Positions 53,625 through 63,774 of a stretch of 64,000 bases of DNA are shown piece after piece. The position numbers were made by a program, and so were the translations under genes. The notes below the pieces were generated by a model, which did no database searches, was not told where the DNA came from, and saw nothing but the letters and a program-made list of their open reading frames with translations. The stretch is from Coraliomargarita algicola (GTDB lineage: Bacteria; Verrucomicrobiota; Verrucomicrobiia; Opitutales; Coraliomargaritaceae). The stretch covers positions 4,925,001 through 4,989,000 of the forward strand of contig NZ_CP138858.1 of NCBI RefSeq assembly GCF_033878955.1. The letters are read 5' to 3'. How positions within the stretch are numbered: the stretch's first letter is position 1; each line of letters starts with the position of its first letter.

Positions 53625-55633
53625 ACTCGATCGCAGGGGGCATCGATGGCGTGGCTGAGATGTTAAACGATCGCATCGATACCTTTTATGCGGAGTTGTT
53701 TGATCGGATCGATGATCTAGTGCTGGACCCCTTGTATAATGAATTGGGGGCCGAATTTGAAGCGGCTCTAGCGATTGCGCAGAATAATGGGCCAGATTTG
53801 TTTAGTGATTATCGGACGACTTACGCCGACCCCTTACTGGATCAGTATGTCTATGATCCCGACAATCCGGATAGTGGCATATTATTCGCGCAGTTGGATC
53901 AACTGCGAGGGAAGCTGGACGCACCCTTTGGTATTGTGCAGGAAATCGATAAGCGGCTGGCCAAATTGGAGCAAACACTGGTTGCCATTACGGGGCAGCT
54001 GTATGTGACACAAAACGGTATCGAGATTGATTTGCCGGAGGTTGATATCGAGCGTATCGTGCCGGGCATCTTAAGTAAGAACGGTGACGGGAAGCGCGAT
54101 GTGGTGGTCAATATTGTGACCGCGCTGATCGGTGAACTGGTCGAAGACCCACTCGGAGCGGCGATTGCCGAGCAATTGACCGAAGGCGAGACCGCGATCC
54201 AACAACAATTGGACGAGCTTTTAGCCGAAGCCGAACCGACCTTGGCTGAAATCGAAAAAATCGTGAATGACCTGCGTGAAGAAGTCACCATGATCCGAGG
54301 GAAACTCGCAGAGGCGGGGGAGATACACGATGCATTGACCGCGATCCTGGATGAAGCCGAAATGGAAATGAGAGCTGTGGCGATGGAAGTTCGCGCGACG
54401 GCAGACGAATTCCTCGATGAGTTGGAAGCAGAGTATGCGCGCCTCTACCCGACAGAGCAACTGGAGCAGATCCCGAACCCCTTTGAGGAGTATCCTCGCG
54501 AAGAGGTGACAGCTCTATTGCGGCAAAAGCTAGTCGATGAGGTCGGTGCAGCGCCCTTCGTGAAAAAGATTCAGTATACGCTGAAGCAGTATCTATACGA
54601 TCTCAATGGCACGGTCGAAAACACCATCGACAATGTATTTGCCGAGGTGAATGTGATCATCCGTGAGTTAATTTCGGAGACGGTCGTCGAGTTGGAGAAG
54701 GAAATAAATCCGATGCTGAGCGATTTGAGCGATACCGTGGGCTCGGGGCAAATCGATGGGGTGGCTCACTTCCGTGGCGACGCACTCACACGTTTGCGCT
54801 TGGACGGTAGCTTTGAGTGGCAAGTGCCGGAGCCCTTGCAGTTCCGTGGATATATGGAGTATTTACAGCTCGATAGCGATGCGCCCGGCAGTTGTGGCGG
54901 CGATTCTGGTGATAAGTTGACCGAAGTCTCGATGGGAGCTTTGGATATTCCGTTGGAATGGATTTCGCCGGGCATGCGGGCCGATGTGGGGGCCAAGTTT
55001 AGTATGATCTACGCTGCTGAAGCGGATCTGCCAGTCTATCCCGCGGGGCTCGCTGGGTCTTTTCAAATGACCGGCGGCGAGCTTGGCTTTGAGGCCTTTA
55101 CTATATTCGATCTTAAAGCAGCGGTCGCTTTTGGCCTGCATGAAAATTACATCGCTGCAGGGGCCGGCATGATTATTAGTAGTTATGAGGCCTCCGGAGG
55201 GATCTTCCTCGGGAAGTCTTGCAGCGCGGACCCCATCTTACTGATTGACCCGCTCGCAGGTGAGGTGCTCGGCGATGGCGTATTCCTCGGCGCGTATGCC
55301 TATGGGGAGGCTTGGATTCCGATCAGTGAGGCTGCGTTGGGCATTCCGGCCAGTTGTATGTTCCGCGTTTCGGCAGGCATCGGAGCCGGTGTCTTTTACT
55401 TCGTCGATGGACCTGTCTTTGGCGGACGTATGCTAGTCGGAGCGAGTGGTGAAGCACTCTGTGCGGTCTCGATTCGGGGAGATGTCAGCCTGGTGGGCGT
55501 GAAGGATGGCGGTGAGTTCCGCTTCAATGGCCGCGGGCGCCTGCAGGGCAAAGCGGGGCCGTGTCCGCTCTGTCTCAAGTTCTCAAAGACTGCCAAGGTC
55601 AAATACGATAGCAAGTGGAGCGTCGATCTGTAG
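53621..55633 (+). CDS. giant secreted protein, C-terminal part
   Basis: A 670-residue frame that opens with GTG inside the end of the preceding frame but has no signal peptide. Coding continues upstream of the GTG in this frame, so it is not a true start. Residues 1-370 are helical and acidic with long coiled-coil stretches (AEPTLAEIEKIVNDLREEVTMIRGKLAEAG). From about 380 the protein becomes beta-rich (HFRGDALTRLRLDGSFEWQVPEPLQFRGYMEYLQL) with several glycine-rich strands and cysteines, ending GPCPLCLKFSKTAKVKYDSKW. No known family is recognised. The cysteine-bearing beta region suggests an extracytoplasmic location, as expected if it is the end of the upstream signal-peptide protein. Confidence 0.75.
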   Translation: MNSIAGGIDGVAEMLNDRIDTFYAELFDRIDDLVLDPLYNELGAEFEAALAIAQNNGPDLFSDYRTTYADPLLDQYVYDPDNPDSGILFAQLDQLRGKLDAPFGIVQEIDKRLAKLEQTLVAITGQLYVTQNGIEIDLPEVDIERIVPGILSKNGDGKRDVVVNIVTALIGELVEDPLGAAIAEQLTEGETAIQQQLDELLAEAEPTLAEIEKIVNDLREEVTMIRGKLAEAGEIHDALTAILDEAEMEMRAVAMEVRATADEFLDELEAEYARLYPTEQLEQIPNPFEEYPREEVTALLRQKLVDEVGAAPFVKKIQYTLKQYLYDLNGTVENTIDNVFAEVNVIIRELISETVVELEKEINPMLSDLSDTVGSGQIDGVAHFRGDALTRLRLDGSFEWQVPEPLQFRGYMEYLQLDSDAPGSCGGDSGDKLTEVSMGALDIPLEWISPGMRADVGAKFSMIYAAEADLPVYPAGLAGSFQMTGGELGFEAFTIFDLKAAVAFGLHENYIAAGAGMIISSYEASGGIFLGKSCSADPILLIDPLAGEVLGDGVFLGAYAYGEAWIPISEAALGIPASCMFRVSAGIGAGVFYFVDGPVFGGRMLVGASGEALCAVSIRGDVSLVGVKDGGEFRFNGRGRLQGKAGPCPLCLKFSKTAKVKYDSKWSVDL

Positions 55634-55671
55634 CTCACATCCGAATTTTTAATTTTAAAATCAAATTTCTT

Positions 55672-58600
55672 ATGTTCGCAATTATACTACGCCGCTTAGT
55701 TTGTTCTCTGCTACTGGCTACTGTGTCTGCCTGGCCGCTGGCTTCCTTTGCCCAAGATCTGGAGCAGCTGACCTTCACGCTCGGAACGACTGGCCGTGAT
55801 GCCAACGGGGCTGACTTTGGCTATATGGTCTTGCAGTCTCAAGAAGCTGAAGCGGTGATTGGCCGCCCGTATGCAATTTATGAAAAAGCGGCGGACTTCG
55901 CGACCGCTGCGCCGTTTCAACTGCGTGCGGTGATCCAACTGCAGACCGACCCTAGAACCATTCGTTCAATTTTGAAGGCATCTGAAAAGGTGGATGAAGA
56001 TTTCGCGATGCTGGAACAGCGGGTGGATGGCTATTTCGAAGATGTCGACATCTCGACTTTAGGGGCGACTGGCGGCGAGCCCGACCTGGCGGAAAAGGTA
56101 TCGATTGCGGTGCGGAGTGCACAGGCCAATCCATCGCTATTTGAAGGCCTATACTTTCTCGGACGCTTACACCCAGGTATCAATTGTGTGTTGGGTCTCG
56201 CTTACTTCGGTGAATTGAACCAGCCGCTAGTCACATGGGAGCTGCGCGAGTGGAACCCAAGCTCGCGTGAGCCGGAGGATGTGGTGGGCCGTGTCTTAAT
56301 GGACTTGAGCGCCGCGAGTCCGAGCTTGGGCTACCCGCCGCTACCTGCGCCTGGCAAACCGGTGGATGTGCCTTTTCCTATTTCAGAAACGACTTACGAG
56401 AACGATCCACGCGGACACTTAAATGTGCGATTGCGCTGGCACACTCCCGAGGACTTGCGTCAGCAGTCACTATTGGCGATTGGATATAATGTGTATCGTC
56501 TCGCTAAGGCGGATGCGATTGGTCTTGGCTGGGTGCGTGAGGGGGACGCTGTATGCCCGGCCCCGTCGGTCGCGGATGCGCGCATGCTGTTGGAGGCAGG
56601 TATGCTGGTGCAAACAAATGTGTATCCAATCATGCCGGTGACGGATTTAAGCGAGGCCGAGTCTGAAGATCGCAGCGATAGCGAGACCTTCTTCACCGCC
56701 GATGACGATGACCGCTTCGAGCCCGGCGCTGAAGATACCTTCGGCGATGGGGACGAGTTCTACTATTTTGCCGGAGCGCAAGATCTCTTGCGTCGTCCCG
56801 GTGAGTTGTCCGATGGGCACTATGTTAAAATTTGTGATCAAAAACCACCGCTGCCAATTGATGAAGTTAAAGTGCGCAATCATTTCGTGGCATCGACCAA
56901 TCCTGCCGAAATTCAAGCTTATAGTGGGGAGCAACATCTTGAAGTGCAGTGGCGCCAGCTCGAGTTCGACGGTGAGGAGCCTCTCGACAATTATAAATAT
57001 TACATCTACCGCTGGGACAGCCCACAGGAGATTCTGGAAAAGTCAGCCAACCCACTGGCCAACTTAGTGGCGGGCCCGATCGATCACGATACCAGCAAAG
57101 AGTGGAGGAGCTGGATCGATACTTCTTCGCCACTAAATCCGGACGCACCGAACATGGCTGATGATGCGGGGCGCACCTATTTCTACACCGTGCGGGTGGA
57201 AGATAACAGTGCTTGTGGCGGTAACATGAGCGCCAATAGCGCTTCAGCTTACGGTGTCTTGCGAGACCGTCGTCCTTTGGCAGATCCGAGTGGTCGCATC
57301 ACCACGCGTTGCTTAAGCTTAGAGATCGCAGGAAAGGGCACAGAGTTATTTCAGCGAAATCCGGATGACCTGAGCGCCAAGCCCATCATTCGCATCGCGG
57401 TCACTCGTTCGAATCCGGACATTGAATGGGCGAGTGTAAATATCAATTTCGGCAAGAATACCGAGTTAGACCCCATCGATCTTGAGAGACGTTATTTCGC
57501 CGAAGGTGAGAATCTCGTGATTTTCGATTATCAACCCGCAGCAGTGCGCAACGAGGTGCGAGTCAACGTTCACGGTGGGGATCGCTTTGGCAATATTAGC
57601 AATACAGCCTTGTTAATCCTCGGCGATGTGAACCCCAACAGTGCCTACTATGGCGTGGAGTATCTGTATGAGTTGAGTCATATCGAAATTTTGACCGATG
57701 ACCGAAACTGTGGCCCACACATCGTGGTAGACACTAGCGCGCCCGGAGGGCTACTGGCCAAGCCAACGCTCGAATTATTCATGCCAGAGCGCGCGCGTGA
57801 GTATAAGTTGTATCGTCGCATCAATAACGGGGACCTGTCTTTGATACAACAAGGGCAGACCGAGGACTTGTTTACTGATTTGGCTGATTTCGAATATGCC
57901 GACTATGCCTTGCCCAATGCGCCGATGTATACGATCTGCTATTTCCTGCAGGTCTTTGACGAACATGGCAACGCCAGTGCTTTAGTGCCGGTGGATGAGT
58001 GTATCGAATTTATTCGCGAATATCCCGCGCCGCTGCTAGCGCAACCAGAGCTCTATTCCGGATCGAACGGGCAATCGATGGCACGGCTGACCTGGTATTG
58101 CCCACCAGAAGCCGTGGATAAATTTGAACTGTGGATTGCGAGTGACGATGCCGTCAGTCCCGGTGATGTGGGGGATGCGCTCAGTGAGCTGACCGAATTC
58201 GGAGCACGTCATATTCAAAATGATGCCCGCACATATTATATTTACCAAACACGTCGTTTGGCGACTGTGTTTGGGCAGACTGCGCCAGAGTTTAGCGTCG
58301 ATTTGGAATTAGATCCAAACAAGGTTTACAGCTTTCTGGTGCGTGCCGTTTCCGCCGAGGGCTTGGATTCACGCTTAACCGGTCCATTCAGTAATCTACA
58401 GACGATCGCATGGACGCAGGGCGGCTCGGAGAATGGGCCAAATGTTGCCTGGCCCGATCGGGATCTGCCCGGACTGCTGGAGGAGAATTTGGAAGCCATG
58501 TTTACCAGCGAATTTGGAATGGAAATCCTACGAGACGACGTGAATGGGCCAATGCCGGCACTGCGGATCGGAGCGTATCGCTTGGTGGATGAAGAACTGG

Positions 58601-59094
58601 ATGAAGTGATTCAATACGACAAAGAAGCCAATATAGACGCGGATTTTCCGACATTTCTGACACCGCCTGGAGATCCGGTGGCTTACACCGCGCATCGGAT
58701 CATTGAGCGCAGGACTGGTCAGAGCGATGTGACAAAGTCGATTTTCCCCTTTGCATTGTATCGCTATCGAGTCGATGCACCTCTCGTGCGGGAGCCGAGC
58801 AAAAATGTAGAGCAAGTGTCACCAATGATGCGGGAGATCGCCTACGAAGGCGGCGTCATTTATGATATCGGAAAGACCGGGGGCGATGTGATCGAAGTCT
58901 CACGAATTCGGGACCCCTATCTATTTGCTGAAGTCGTCGATACGTATAGTGGCAACGGCCCGACGCATCATCTCTACATGCGTGATTTTACACCGGTGCA
59001 ATTTGGCGGGACTTACCAATACCTGATGGTCTTTTTCACTGAGCGTGGCGAGATCGAAACAGTGCTACCACTCAATACCATTACGATTCAATAG
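55672..59094 (+). CDS. large secreted protein with fibronectin-III-like modules
   Basis: About 1140 residues from ATG 55672; the open frame begins 19 residues earlier. The signal peptide is FAIILRRLVCSLLLATVSAW then PLASFAQ. The N-terminal 230 residues (DFGYMVLQSQEAEAVIGRPYAIYEKA) are unassigned. Several Ig/FN3-like modules follow, each with a strand pair such as LNVRLRWHTPEDLRQQ...IGYNVYRL, LEVQWRQLEFDG...YKYYIYRW, and ARLTWYCPPEAVDKFELWI. There is no catalytic motif. It begins 38 bp after the preceding gene and ends 27 bp before the next, so the genes form one operon. A structural, adhesive or matrix role is only inferred. Confidence 0.78.
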   Translation: MFAIILRRLVCSLLLATVSAWPLASFAQDLEQLTFTLGTTGRDANGADFGYMVLQSQEAEAVIGRPYAIYEKAADFATAAPFQLRAVIQLQTDPRTIRSILKASEKVDEDFAMLEQRVDGYFEDVDISTLGATGGEPDLAEKVSIAVRSAQANPSLFEGLYFLGRLHPGINCVLGLAYFGELNQPLVTWELREWNPSSREPEDVVGRVLMDLSAASPSLGYPPLPAPGKPVDVPFPISETTYENDPRGHLNVRLRWHTPEDLRQQSLLAIGYNVYRLAKADAIGLGWVREGDAVCPAPSVADARMLLEAGMLVQTNVYPIMPVTDLSEAESEDRSDSETFFTADDDDRFEPGAEDTFGDGDEFYYFAGAQDLLRRPGELSDGHYVKICDQKPPLPIDEVKVRNHFVASTNPAEIQAYSGEQHLEVQWRQLEFDGEEPLDNYKYYIYRWDSPQEILEKSANPLANLVAGPIDHDTSKEWRSWIDTSSPLNPDAPNMADDAGRTYFYTVRVEDNSACGGNMSANSASAYGVLRDRRPLADPSGRITTRCLSLEIAGKGTELFQRNPDDLSAKPIIRIAVTRSNPDIEWASVNINFGKNTELDPIDLERRYFAEGENLVIFDYQPAAVRNEVRVNVHGGDRFGNISNTALLILGDVNPNSAYYGVEYLYELSHIEILTDDRNCGPHIVVDTSAPGGLLAKPTLELFMPERAREYKLYRRINNGDLSLIQQGQTEDLFTDLADFEYADYALPNAPMYTICYFLQVFDEHGNASALVPVDECIEFIREYPAPLLAQPELYSGSNGQSMARLTWYCPPEAVDKFELWIASDDAVSPGDVGDALSELTEFGARHIQNDARTYYIYQTRRLATVFGQTAPEFSVDLELDPNKVYSFLVRAVSAEGLDSRLTGPFSNLQTIAWTQGGSENGPNVAWPDRDLPGLLEENLEAMFTSEFGMEILRDDVNGPMPALRIGAYRLVDEELDEVIQYDKEANIDADFPTFLTPPGDPVAYTAHRIIERRTGQSDVTKSIFPFALYRYRVDAPLVREPSKNVEQVSPMMREIAYEGGVIYDIGKTGGDVIEVSRIRDPYLFAEVVDTYSGNGPTHHLYMRDFTPVQFGGTYQYLMVFFTERGEIETVLPLNTITIQ

Positions 59095-59121
59095 AGTCAT
59101 TTTAAGATAAGGAATATTGTT

Positions 59122-62100
59122 ATGTTTAAACGTGTTTTAGCGCTCACAAGTTTAGCCTGGATCTCTGCGACAACATTGATGGGGCAGGGCTTGGTGCCCT
59201 TAGTCTATGAGACGAAGGACGAATGGTTGGTCGACCTACCCGCAGGGGATTTTGGCTATAGCGCTCAAATGATAATTGTCGATAAAGCCACCGGTTTGGT
59301 GCGCTCTTACGAGACTTATGATTCTGCCAGTGACGGCTTTATCAGCGAACCGTATTGGCAGACCGGAGAGCGCATGGATGCACCTGTCTCGACACTCTCC
59401 TTGTTGTTGGAATCGTATTCCACCCAGTTGATGCTACCCAAAGCGCTCAGCAATCGAATCAAAACTTACTATAGTGGCGGTTATGAGGGGGAGTTTAATT
59501 TCAAAATTGTGGGCGTCGGTCCCGAGGCTGCATTGAGCTTCCCCGCGGCACCGGACCAGGAGCAATACGAGCCGATGGTGCTGGTTCAATCAGGGCTCAA
59601 TAGTCCGCCGGCTACCATTCAGCATGAGCTGTTGGTAACTGGTATGGAGGCCGCCTATGAAGTCTCGCTTCCGATTGCTATGCCTGCCTTTGAGCGTTCG
59701 CTCACCTTTCCAGTCGATCCGAACCTGGTATTTGATGGAGGCAATGCGCTGGTCGCGATGATCTCCGAGGGGCAAGTCTCCTTACGAGAGCCGATTAAAA
59801 ATGGGCTAAAACTGCTAAACTCAGAAAATTTCCCAGCAGCTGGGCAATTAATCTATGGGGACTTTTTACAAGGCGGTGATGCTAATCAACTGCTCTGCTA
59901 TGCTCTCAACGATACCAATTTATACCTCTACGTGATCAAGGAAGTGGCAGGGGAATGGCAACTAACGCCACCACTGGCTTACGATCTAGGATCGCCGATA
60001 CAAATGGCGACGCGCCTCGTGTTGGATGGACAGCTACTGGTGGCTGTGCAATATGTGGGCAGCAATCAAATCGATCTGCTGGACTTAGCTGATGAGCGCA
60101 TCGTCGATCAATTGACCATGAGCAACCTCAATGGCGCGCTCACCGGAGTCGTCTCGATGGGGGGCGATCGCCTGCTGATTTTCAGCGGAAAGGGCGGGGT
60201 GACCGATCAATATGAACTCTTCGGCTCTGATGGCAGCGGCGGCCTCAAATCGCTCTTTACCGGTCAAGTGCCCATAGATGGCTTCAGCGTTGATGCGAGC
60301 AAGCAGAAGCGCCCAAATCTATTTTTCTTTGATGCGTCTCCACTCGGTTCTTCAAACGCACGTTTGCTCGGGTGGCTCTCTGCTTGGGGAGATATTGCCT
60401 GGGCCTCAGAGCCCATCTTATACCCGGGAAGTGTGACCTATGACACTTGGGTCGATTGGGGCGCGGAGGACGGCTTGCAGAAAAGTTATCAATCCAGTTC
60501 CTATGCCGGCGATGAAACCAACAGCGTTTTAACCAATCAAATCAACTCCAGTGCCAGCGTATATGCGCTCAATCTCAGTGGAGAAGAATTTTCAGCCTTG
60601 TTCGCAAGCTGGAGTCCCAAGCCCGGCACTTACGATCAGTTGGCACTCATTGAGGCCAGCTTCCCTGAAAATACAGAATTGTATTATCGCGGCAGTGAGG
60701 ACGAAGCCTGGCAGAGCTATAGCAGCCCCTTCTACCCGAGCGGGGAACAAGTCAGCCTCTCCTATTACATTCAGACTGCGAGTGGAGATAAAAGTCCGAT
60801 TAAAACGGTTAACTACAATTTCACGCTCTCCGCATTCAACCGGGATAGCAATGGCGATGGCATCCCCGATTATGTGCAAATGGCATTGGGAGGCGATCCA
60901 TTTGGCACCGGAGATTCCGATGGCGATGCTGCCAGCGATTTAGATGAACTACTGGCCAATACTTCGATAACAGATCCCACCGAAATGCCCGCCGAGGATT
61001 CTGAACTCAATCGGGGCTATTACGAAACTTTGCAAGTGGTCAGTCGCAACCTAGCCAAGGAGCCTTGGTTTACCGGATCGACCGGCTACGTAGATCGCTT
61101 GACGGGTGCGCGCCTTGGCCAGGCATCCGTTGCGGAAGGCAGCCGCTTTGCCGTCTTTGATCAAGTGCCGCTGGTATTTCCTGAAGGCGTTATCGCAGTC
61201 TCCACAGAAGCGCGCTATTTAATTCTCTCCGAGGGAGTGGCCGAGCCCACTGGCTTTGAGCAGCTGAAGCTCTTGCCTCTGGATAGCAGCGAGCTATTTG
61301 AGATCGATGTCAGCTATACCGGAGGATCGCTCTCCGACGCGGCCAGCGAGTGGCTGGATGAACTGGGCGAATACTCGGCAGGTGAGCAGACGATTCGTGA
61401 ACTCAGTTTGAAGGTCGATGATACCGCTTTTGCGATCGCGATGGAGTATGCACTCGAGCAATACTTTAAGTTGCAGGCTTATCTACCATCCGATGCGCAG
61501 TTGACACTCTTTCCCAATCGCACCGGCGATGACCGTTGGACCTCACTGTCCGAGATCGCCACTCTAATGGACGAAAGCAATGGCGAGCCCGAGTTCTCAG
61601 TAGATGAACTCTGGGACGGTCTGCAGATTGAAGCCAGCTACAGCGCAGCGGCAGCTGTCGCGATTAACTGGGTGGAGTGGACTTATTTCTGCCGCGAAGT
61701 CTATCAGGGCTATACCGATGCACAAGTGGCCCACATCACCGGGCAGGGCCCCGTAGACCTACTGCGCGCAGTCTTACGCGAGCAAGCAGTCTCCGCTGAA
61801 CTGTTAGACACACTCGGCCTCCAGTTGGACGCGATCGGACCCGCGCTAGCCGAAGGGCAAGGCCTCGCAGCGAGCTTTGTTTACGACGACGTGCAGCTCT
61901 ACGAGTTGACCGTCGAAGAGGCCAACGCCGACGGTTGCTTCCTTGCCCGCAACGCATTTGCGCAGCAATACGCACTCTTCGATGCCTACGGGGAACGCTA
62001 CATCTCCAGTAAAAGTATCGATCTATTACCAGAGACCCAGATTCGCGTATACGGCGTGCTCCGCGACGACTTTACAGCTTGCGCAGGCACCGCCTTGGAA

Positions 62101-62559
62101 GTGCGGAGCTTTCAAATCGTTGAAATGCCCGAACTCGTCGCCAACGATAGCGACGGGAACCTCTTGGATGATAACTGGGAGCTCTTTTGGCTCGGCGAGG
62201 GCGGACACGATCCTTTTGCAAGTGTCGATGGCAGCGGCTACAGTCTATTGCAAAAATTCCTCGGCGGCCACAATCCGGCCGACTCCAGTGATGTGCCTGC
62301 CGCGGCAATCGAAGACCTCAGCGCGCCAGACATCCGCATCCACATGAGCGCTACGAACGAAGTGACACTTACATGGGAATGGCCCGGCGCGTATAGCGAC
62401 TCCATTCAGTTCAAGCTCATTCAGTCTGACGAGCTCGGCAACCTCAGATCCGTCACGCCCACATCGGTTAACTACAACCGCGTCGGTGACGCCCACACAC
62501 TGGTGCTAGGCGTGCCCGCCGGCGATGCCCGCTTCTTTAAATTAGTGATGTCATTGTAG
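59122..62559 (+). CDS. large secreted protein with thrombospondin-type-3-like calcium-binding repeats
   Basis: A 1145-residue protein with signal peptide (FKRVLALTSLAWISATTLMGQ). Residues about 230-460 have short repeated strands (ANQLLCYALNDTNLYLYVIKE; RLLIFSGKGGVTDQYELF) resembling a beta-propeller or VCBS-like region. Aspartate-rich DxDxDG repeats occur twice: NRDSNGDGIPDYVQMALGGD followed by GTGDSDGDAASDLDEL at about residues 573-615, and NDSDGNLLDDNWELFWLGEG followed by SVDGSGYSLLQKFLGGHNPADS near the C-terminus. Such repeats bind calcium and are typical of secreted verrucomicrobial proteins. It is the last gene of the operon. Confidence 0.8.
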   Translation: MFKRVLALTSLAWISATTLMGQGLVPLVYETKDEWLVDLPAGDFGYSAQMIIVDKATGLVRSYETYDSASDGFISEPYWQTGERMDAPVSTLSLLLESYSTQLMLPKALSNRIKTYYSGGYEGEFNFKIVGVGPEAALSFPAAPDQEQYEPMVLVQSGLNSPPATIQHELLVTGMEAAYEVSLPIAMPAFERSLTFPVDPNLVFDGGNALVAMISEGQVSLREPIKNGLKLLNSENFPAAGQLIYGDFLQGGDANQLLCYALNDTNLYLYVIKEVAGEWQLTPPLAYDLGSPIQMATRLVLDGQLLVAVQYVGSNQIDLLDLADERIVDQLTMSNLNGALTGVVSMGGDRLLIFSGKGGVTDQYELFGSDGSGGLKSLFTGQVPIDGFSVDASKQKRPNLFFFDASPLGSSNARLLGWLSAWGDIAWASEPILYPGSVTYDTWVDWGAEDGLQKSYQSSSYAGDETNSVLTNQINSSASVYALNLSGEEFSALFASWSPKPGTYDQLALIEASFPENTELYYRGSEDEAWQSYSSPFYPSGEQVSLSYYIQTASGDKSPIKTVNYNFTLSAFNRDSNGDGIPDYVQMALGGDPFGTGDSDGDAASDLDELLANTSITDPTEMPAEDSELNRGYYETLQVVSRNLAKEPWFTGSTGYVDRLTGARLGQASVAEGSRFAVFDQVPLVFPEGVIAVSTEARYLILSEGVAEPTGFEQLKLLPLDSSELFEIDVSYTGGSLSDAASEWLDELGEYSAGEQTIRELSLKVDDTAFAIAMEYALEQYFKLQAYLPSDAQLTLFPNRTGDDRWTSLSEIATLMDESNGEPEFSVDELWDGLQIEASYSAAAAVAINWVEWTYFCREVYQGYTDAQVAHITGQGPVDLLRAVLREQAVSAELLDTLGLQLDAIGPALAEGQGLAASFVYDDVQLYELTVEEANADGCFLARNAFAQQYALFDAYGERYISSKSIDLLPETQIRVYGVLRDDFTACAGTALEVRSFQIVEMPELVANDSDGNLLDDNWELFWLGEGGHDPFASVDGSGYSLLQKFLGGHNPADSSDVPAAAIEDLSAPDIRIHMSATNEVTLTWEWPGAYSDSIQFKLIQSDELGNLRSVTPTSVNYNRVGDAHTLVLGVPAGDARFFKLVMSL

Positions 62560-62562
62560 TCA

Positions 62563-62591
62563 GACGCTGCCCGCAAGCGTTGGGCAGCGTC
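62563..62591 (+). terminator. strong hairpin after the secreted-protein operon
   Basis: A perfect 10-bp stem GACGCTGCCC and GGGCAGCGTC with a nine-base loop, starting four bases after the last stop codon. No T run follows, so termination is likely but may need Rho. Confidence 0.6.
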
Positions 62592-62614
62592 CGCTCCGTG
62601 GGCGAGGGCTGTTA

Positions 62615-63073
62615 TTATGGACAAGCCGCCGCATGATTCGCATTGCGGCGCCAAATTAGTGCACACAGCCAAAAGGCAAAAACAATCGTTTCAGGATCTG
62701 GATAACTGCCGGAGATTTGAACGCGGCGCGTGAACGCGTGGGCCGGCTTGATACGCGCTTGGCAGCCCATTCCGCTTAACAGCATGGTGCGACCAAAGGC
62801 CGATTTTGCTGAAAGCTCCATGGCCCCTGACTCAAGTTTGATGTCAAATCCGCGCCGGAGCATGCTGATTCTTGATGCCTCGGCACAAACCTTGTCCTCC
62901 TTGATTAATTCCCATGTCGGTGTAACGAAGCCCGATTTCTTGATCGTATAGAGCTGACCATTTAGCTCGAAGCGGCCCGATTCGCCCGCCCAGTTAAAGC
63001 GGAGCCCCGCATCAATGCCGCCACCCTGCATTGTATAGTTCCAAGATAAGACATTTGGTTGGCATTCAATCAT
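62615..63073 (-). CDS. hypothetical protein
   Basis: A 152-residue protein without recognised family. Residues 1-120 are beta-rich with several GxE/GxF strands (GGGIDAGLRFNWAGESGRFELNG and LYTIKKSGFVTPTWELIKED), suggesting a small barrel or jellyroll. Near the end, PDPETIVFAFWLCALIWRRN is a short hydrophobic stretch closed by two arginines, which recalls a PEP-CTERM-like tail. There is no N-terminal signal peptide, so that reading is doubtful. It is isolated on the minus strand between the secreted-protein operon and ruvX, without an evident partner. Confidence 0.55.
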   Translation of the reverse strand: MIECQPNVLSWNYTMQGGGIDAGLRFNWAGESGRFELNGQLYTIKKSGFVTPTWELIKEDKVCAEASRISMLRRGFDIKLESGAMELSAKSAFGRTMLLSGMGCQARIKPAHAFTRRVQISGSYPDPETIVFAFWLCALIWRRNANHAAACP

Positions 63074-63308
63074 CGCGTTATTAAAGTATATCTAACGCAT
63101 GATAGGCAAGTTTTTATTCTAGCTGGTTATCTTGAGGTCTTCTGACTGCTCTTTCTGGAATGGTCGATGCGTCGGGGGTGTTTTTATACCAAGCAGGGGC
63201 TGAAATCGGGAGCAGGGCTTTGGGGATCTATGCGCAGTTCGATCGCAGGTGCGCGAACGTCAAACGTTCAATCTTGTATGTGAGTTTCACGCGTGGGGCG
63301 AATTTTCG

Positions 63309-63740
63309 TTAGCTGCCTTGCGCTGCGTTGGAAATATTTCGTTCTTCGATGAAGTCTTGTAAAATGAGGGCCGCGGCTCGGGAGTCGATCTCACCGCTTT
63401 GGCGGCTGGGCTTTTTCTTTTGGCCTTTGAGCCCTTGTTCTACGGAGTGACTGGAGAGGCGTTCGTCTACCCGGTGAATGGGCAGCCGAAAGCGCTTTTC
63501 GAGCTCTACGATAAATTCGTCCACTTCTCTGGCTTTAAAGCCGACCGAGCCGTCCATGTTGAGCGGGTAGCCGACCACGAGCTCTTGGGCGCGGCGTTGC
63601 GTGATCATCGTCTCGATCTGGCGCATGCGCTCCTTCTTGGAAGGCGCGACGGCCGCCGGTAGTGGCATTGCAATACCGATCTCGTCCGCGAAAGCGAGTC
63701 CGATACGCTTCTCGCCCCAGTCTATGCCGAGATAGTTCAC
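63309..63740 (-). CDS. ruvX: putative pre-16S rRNA nuclease / Holliday junction resolvase-like YqgF
   Basis: A 143-residue RNase-H-fold protein. Conserved motifs are YLGIDWGEKRIGLAFADEIG (first catalytic Asp), QELVVGYPLNMDGSVGFKA, IHRVDERLSSHSVE and DSRAAALILQDFI (last Asp). E. coli YqgF acts in 16S rRNA 5'-end maturation; the family was first described as a resolvase. It lies 34 bp downstream of the mannose-1-phosphate guanylyltransferase gene on the same strand. Confidence 0.93.
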   Translation of the reverse strand: MNYLGIDWGEKRIGLAFADEIGIAMPLPAAVAPSKKERMRQIETMITQRRAQELVVGYPLNMDGSVGFKAREVDEFIVELEKRFRLPIHRVDERLSSHSVEQGLKGQKKKPSRQSGEIDSRAAALILQDFIEERNISNAAQGS

Positions 63741-63774
63741 TGTTTCGGAATGAAGAATTAGAACTTACTAAAAG

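Noticed and set aside
62615..62680. PEP-CTERM sorting signal on the hypothetical protein
   Set aside because: The PDPE + hydrophobic + RR pattern is present, but an N-terminal signal peptide is missing and residues continue well past the arginines.
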